Shown here piece by piece: positions 63,509 to 64,000 of a stretch of DNA of 64,000 bases. Source of the DNA: Casp-actino8 sp964513215. GTDB lineage: Bacteria > Actinomycetota > Acidimicrobiia > Acidimicrobiales > Ilumatobacteraceae. The DNA lies in assembly GCA_964513215.1 (NCBI GenBank), contig CAZELU010000002.1:22488-86487 (forward strand), in the 5' to 3' direction. The position numbers and the translations under genes were made by a program. Position 1 is the first letter of the stretch. Each line of letters starts with the position of its first letter. Below the pieces are notes generated by a model that was not told the origin of the DNA, made no database searches, and saw only the letters and a list, made by a program, of their open reading frames with translations.

Positions 63509-64000
63509 CAGTAGCGGTAGTGATCGGGCTTGAAGGGTCCCGACGGGTTCACTCCGAGGTAGTCGGCCTGCTCGTCGGTCAACTTGGTGAGCTTCACTCC
63601 CAACGCATCGAGGTGCAGTGATGCCACCTTCTCGTCGAGGTGCTTCGGCAGCACGTACACCCCGAGTGGGTACTTCGACAGGTTGTTGAACAACTCGATC
63701 TGGGCGATCACCTGATTGGAGAACGAACACGACATCACGAAACTCGGATGACCGGTTGCGCAGCCGAGATTCACCAGTCGACCCTCGGCCAACACGATGA
63801 TGGAATGACCGTCGGGGAACGACCACAGGTCGGTACCAGGCTTCAGTTCGTCACGGGTCGCACCGCTGCGGGCCAGGCCGGCCATGTCGATCTCCGAGTC
63901 GAAGTGGCCGATGTTGCACACGATCGCGTTGTGCTTCATCTTCTCCATGTGCTCGACCGTGATGATGTGGTCGTTGCCGGTGGCCGACACGAAGATGTCG
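63508..64000 (-). CDS. ahcY: Adenosylhomocysteinase, C-terminal part
   Basis: Hydrolyses S-adenosylhomocysteine to adenosine and homocysteine, keeping methylation running. Only the last 164 residues are in the window; the N-terminus lies beyond 64000. Visible are DIFVSATGNDHIIT, MKHNAIVCNIGHFDSEIDM, RLVNLGCATGHPSFVMS and the C-terminal SGPFKPDHYRY, all diagnostic of the NAD-binding and C-terminal regions of SahH. Confidence 0.96.
   Translation of the reverse strand, partial: DIFVSATGNDHIITVEHMEKMKHNAIVCNIGHFDSEIDMAGLARSGATRDELKPGTDLWSFPDGHSIIVLAEGRLVNLGCATGHPSFVMSCSFSNQVIAQIELFNNLSKYPLGVYVLPKHLDEKVASLHLDALGVKLTKLTDEQADYLGVNPSGPFKPDHYRY

Overview
The window looks like a high-GC actinobacterium, most probably of the class Acidimicrobiia. 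This is inferred from gene content, not from a marker tree. Supporting signs are a fused actinobacterial 2-oxoglutarate decarboxylase (Kgd), a SepIVA-like coiled-coil gene beside the YceD/rpmF/plsX cluster, GTP-type PEP carboxykinase, two F420-type luciferase-like oxidoreductases, a PIG-L deacetylase of mycothiol type, MenB, frequent GTG starts, and many genes with no Shine-Dalgarno but a -10 hexamer 6-7 nt before the start codon. Five runs of exactly 100 N show a draft scaffold. Three of them are flanked by identical 55-bp copies, the signature of unmerged contig ends from a k=55 de Bruijn assembly.

Layout. 1-3081 (minus): rsmD, coaD, SepIVA-like, YceD, rpmF, plsX. 3108-6652 (plus): a zinc-ribbon miniprotein overlapping a giant double GT-C-like membrane protein. 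6675-10510 (minus): recG and a FakA-like kinase. 10662-12946 (plus): rpmB, a degenerate cold-shock-fold protein, pckG. 12962-17531 (minus): membrane protein, lipoprotein, phosphatase, PIG-L deacetylase, CaiB-type protein, hydrolase. 17593-25519: F420 oxidoreductase, galactokinase, PH-SHOCT protein, UvrD-type helicase, thioesterase, xthA, a NYN-S1-lysine-tail protein and a HAD protein. 25536-33370: kgd, a cupredoxin lipoprotein, a PuuD-like membrane protein, ettA, a small membrane protein and a CysQ-like phosphatase. 33409-45834: a His-rich membrane protein with a duplicated extracellular domain, a PEP-mobile-domain protein, an ABC1 kinase, an amidotransferase, SDR, hydrolase, two L,D-transpeptidases, surE, enoyl-CoA hydratase, and a second F420 oxidoreductase. 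45958-49698: DUF4389, menB, a SpoU methyltransferase, purU. 49704-56491 (minus): secA, prfB, ftsE, ftsX, enoyl-CoA hydratase, globin. 56578-64000: HAD, comF, a 57-bp perfect inverted repeat, carboxylesterase, a large Cys/Trp-repeat lipoprotein, a YczE-like protein and the end of ahcY.

Most of the window is chromosomal housekeeping: translation (L32, L28, RF2, EttA, RsmD, SpoU), envelope and division (PlsX, SepIVA-like, FtsEX, SecA, Ldt), central carbon (Kgd, PckG), and acyl-CoA chemistry. No tRNA, rRNA, CRISPR array, insertion sequence, phage gene or obvious island was seen. Genes are very dense: no gene-free stretch exceeds about 185 bp, and several convergent pairs overlap tail to tail.

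No classical defence or mobile system is present. The least explained and most interesting items are the duplicated His-rich membrane protein (33409-35432), the Cys/Trp-repeat lipoprotein (59743-62870), the NYN-S1-H1-tail protein (23479-24788), the fused double GT-C protein (3299-6652), the 57-bp inverted repeat (58030-58086), and the recurring leaderless promoter motif, which I could place before 17 genes.
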